Below the pieces are notes generated by a model, which had not been told where the DNA came from, ran no database searches, and saw only the letters and a program-made list of their open reading frames with translations. 14,990 bases of DNA, taken from the NCBI GenBank assembly GCA_012271065.1, contig JAAXHE010000273.1:1-14990 (forward strand), given 5' to 3'. The translations under genes were made by a program, and so were the position numbers. The stretch's first letter is position 1; each line of letters begins with the position of its first letter. The DNA is from Candidatus Latescibacterota bacterium. GTDB taxonomy: Bacteria; Latescibacterota; UBA2968; GCA-2709665. This document shows positions 13,436 to 14,990 of the stretch, one piece after another.

Positions 13436-14380
13436 CGTCGTGAACGATGAGTAGGTGCTCGTGGGCGGCGTTCCGGCGATTCCGGACATCAGGATGCCCG
13501 CGCCGTTGGCATAGAGCGACCCCTGGATCAATCGGAAATCGGTCGCCCGGGGCTTGTTCAGCGCCACACGTTGCGCCACCACACCGTCGCTGATGCCCTT
13601 GATGGCTTGTACCAGGGTCACAATGAGAAACATGGGCAGCAATGCCCAGAAACCTGCGTTGAACGTCAGGTTGAGTACCGGAAATTCGCTATACGGGATT
13701 CCAACCCACGATGAACCGCTCAATTGTGCGAAATCGTAGAGCCCGAACGGCGCGGCGGCCGCACAGCCGGCGGCGATTCCCGCAAGAAGAGACCACGGCC
13801 GCCAGGATCTGGGAGCGCGCAAAACCAGCATTGTCGAAACGACCAGGGTCACCGCCGCCACACATGGACCCGCCGCCCCGGATGCGCCCTCCGGTACGTC
13901 TATCAGCCGATCGAGGGCGAAAGGCAGGACCATGGCCGCGATAAGCATCTGCACGGTACCTGAGACTACCGGCGTTATGATACGGCGCAGCAGCGGCAGC
14001 CAGGCTCCCACTGCGACGTAGAAAAACGAGGAGACGACCATGAGACCCGCCAGCAATGGGGGACCGCCCTCCTCCAGCGCCAGAATCGAGACGGCGATGA
14101 AGTTGGGAGTTACGCCCGTGATGAGCAGATGGCCGCCGCCAACCCTGCCGATTCTGGCCGCCTGCAACGCGGTCGCAACTCCCGCAAGGATAAGTGCTGC
14201 GAACACGGCCCACGACATGAAGGGTTGATCCTGGCCGGCGGCAAGAACCGTGATGGCCACAATCAACACCGTCGGCGCCAGTACGATCACGAGACCCTGA
14301 ATGCCCACGCTGAAGGCCAATGGCCAGGGACATCTCCCGTCACGTTCGTAGCGGATTCTTTCGCTTGAATGGGCTGGCAT
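13319..14380 (-). pseudogene. NCS2-family nucleobase/xanthine-uracil permease, C-terminally truncated
   Basis: Starts at ATG 14380 with GGGAGG about 8 nt upstream; a TTG at 14437 would add 19 unlikely residues. Residues 1-354 form about ten membrane segments of an NCS2 nucleobase:cation symporter: GIQGLVIVLAPTVLIV, GGGHLLITGVTPNFIAVSIL, the signature region QAIKGISDGVVAQR and RLIQGSLYANGAG, then IAGTPPTSTYSS and LTGVSARTVGYAMGGLLVIL. Similarity stops at TGVLLTIPG (base about 13319), where the family still needs roughly 80-180 residues with the last membrane helices. The frame continues open to 12779, but those codons are the antisense of the aldolase. Intact relatives import uracil, xanthine or urate. 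As drawn, this one is probably non-functional, or the junction is an assembly error. Confidence 0.8.
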
Positions 14381-14672
14381 CTGATGCGCCTCCCATTCTG
14401 TGTCCGCGGAGTCGGGTGAATCTGCCTCAAGATACAAAATGAAAGAACCCTCTTAAAATCCTTTGCAGGTCGCCCGCGCGCCCACAGCTCGCGTGCTGCC
14501 CGTAAATCGGAAATTAAAAAGGGCTTCTCTTGATTCAAAGACCGACGGTTCCGACCTCCGAATTCATCCTCCCTGACACATATCCGGCATGATCTTGCCG
14601 GCTGAGGTTAAATCAAGACTCACCGAACGCTTCAGGTACATTCTGACATGAGCGAAACAAGCGTTGTTGCCG
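14381..14672. other. Intergenic region between the small right-edge gene and the permease
   Basis: About 290 bp with no credible gene. The only structure I see is the 6-bp hairpin CCGGCA/TGCCGG at 14584-14601 (loop TGATCT), without a T-run on either strand; it could weakly end the right-edge gene. The permease promoter should lie here, but no clear -35/-10 pair stands out. Confidence 0.4.
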
Positions 14673-14945
14673 CTAATCGACAATCTCGCCCAGCGTCTCG
14701 TCGGCCAAACTGAACAACCCTGCCAGATACTGCTTGCGCAGCAAATTCAACTCCGCAACCCGCTTCCACAGAGCTTCCACAATAGCGGCGACCGCTTTCT
14801 CGCGTGCCTCCGGTGAGAGGGTGCTGTCAATCCTGAATTCGTATTTTTCAACCGTGAATTCAGCGATGTCCGAAATGTTGTCCCCAACGATCTCCATATC
14901 CACCGCGCTTTGCATCGATCCGATTTTTTCTTCATTGCTGTTCAT
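14673..14945 (-). CDS. Hypothetical 90-residue protein
   Basis: A short acidic frame with ATG 14945 preceded by GGAG 8 nt upstream. It has no signal peptide and no hydrophobic segment. Residues 20-40 (EIVGDNISDIAEFTVEKYEF) may form strands; 44-75 (SPEAREKAVAAIVEALWKRV then AELNLLRKQYLAGL) are predicted as two amphipathic helices. I do not recognise a family. The good ribosome binding site and helical periodicity favour a real gene over chance. It is separated from the permease by about 290 bp, so co-transcription is unlikely. Confidence 0.6.
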   Translation of the reverse strand: MNSNEEKIGSMQSAVDMEIVGDNISDIAEFTVEKYEFRIDSTLSPEAREKAVAAIVEALWKRVAELNLLRKQYLAGLFSLADETLGEIVD

Positions 14946-14990
14946 CTCGGTACTCCGATTCGGTTAGGCTCAAATTAAGCGAGTTTTTTC

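Noticed and set aside
14946..14990. CTCG...CGAG followed by TTTTTT at the right edge as a plus-strand terminator.
   Set aside because: The stem is only 4 bp with a loop of about 30 nt, and no plus-strand gene precedes it.

Overview
The window looks like a Gram-negative, outer-membrane-bearing bacterium. It has a TonB-dependent receptor with a carboxypeptidase-regulatory N-terminal domain, several exported or lipoprotein-like products and an NCS2-type permease. Paired dockerin-like EF loops followed by TPRs, HpcH/HpaI-type aldolases and ADP-ribosylglycohydrolases are common together in uncultured FCB-group lineages (Latescibacterota or Gemmatimonadota-like), but the phylum is only a low-confidence guess. 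There are no rRNA, tRNA, CRISPR or transposase genes that I can see.

Layout. (1) Positions 1-2461 are clearly AT-richer than the rest. They hold three tightly packed plus-strand exported-protein genes: a dockerin/TPR protein, a broken gene whose 3' part is an M15-type zinc peptidase, and a HEAT-like repeat protein. (2) Positions 2563-2790 are a degenerate tandem repeat of about 44 bp that abuts hemB. (3) Positions 2821-5328 carry hemB and trpS. Between them is what reads as a complete ribosome-mediated tryptophan attenuator: promoter, 25-residue leader peptide with Trp-Arg-Trp, a 1:2 hairpin, an antiterminator and a U-tract terminator directly before the trpS ribosome binding site. A strong terminator follows trpS. 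(4) Positions 5359-8918, minus strand: an internally deleted ADP-ribosylglycohydrolase and a 985-residue TonB receptor, separated by an 18-bp perfect-stem terminator. (5) Positions 8919-10110: a divergent intergenic region with palindromes, then an exported protein made of three DUF4377-like repeats. (6) Positions 10252-11191: the collapsed remnant of a polyketide synthase ketosynthase that has lost its active-site cysteine region. (7) Positions 11149-13310: an apparent operon of an exported rhodanese, SurE nucleotidase and an HpcH/HpaI-family aldolase. (8) Positions 13319-14380, minus strand: an NCS2 permease that loses its C-terminal part exactly where it meets the aldolase gene tail to tail. 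(9) A small unknown minus-strand gene at the right edge.

Two themes stand out. The first is the trpS leader, the best candidate here for an undescribed regulatory element: the mutually exclusive pairings can be written down base by base. The second is an unusual density of internally collapsed genes (ADP-ribosylglycohydrolase, ketosynthase, permease/aldolase junction, broken M15 gene). Several seams lie at short similar motifs. This points either to ongoing gene decay by deletion or to assembly collapse. Metabolically, hemB (tetrapyrroles), trpS (translation) and surE (nucleotide/survival) are housekeeping genes; the surrounding genes are accessory and envelope-related.
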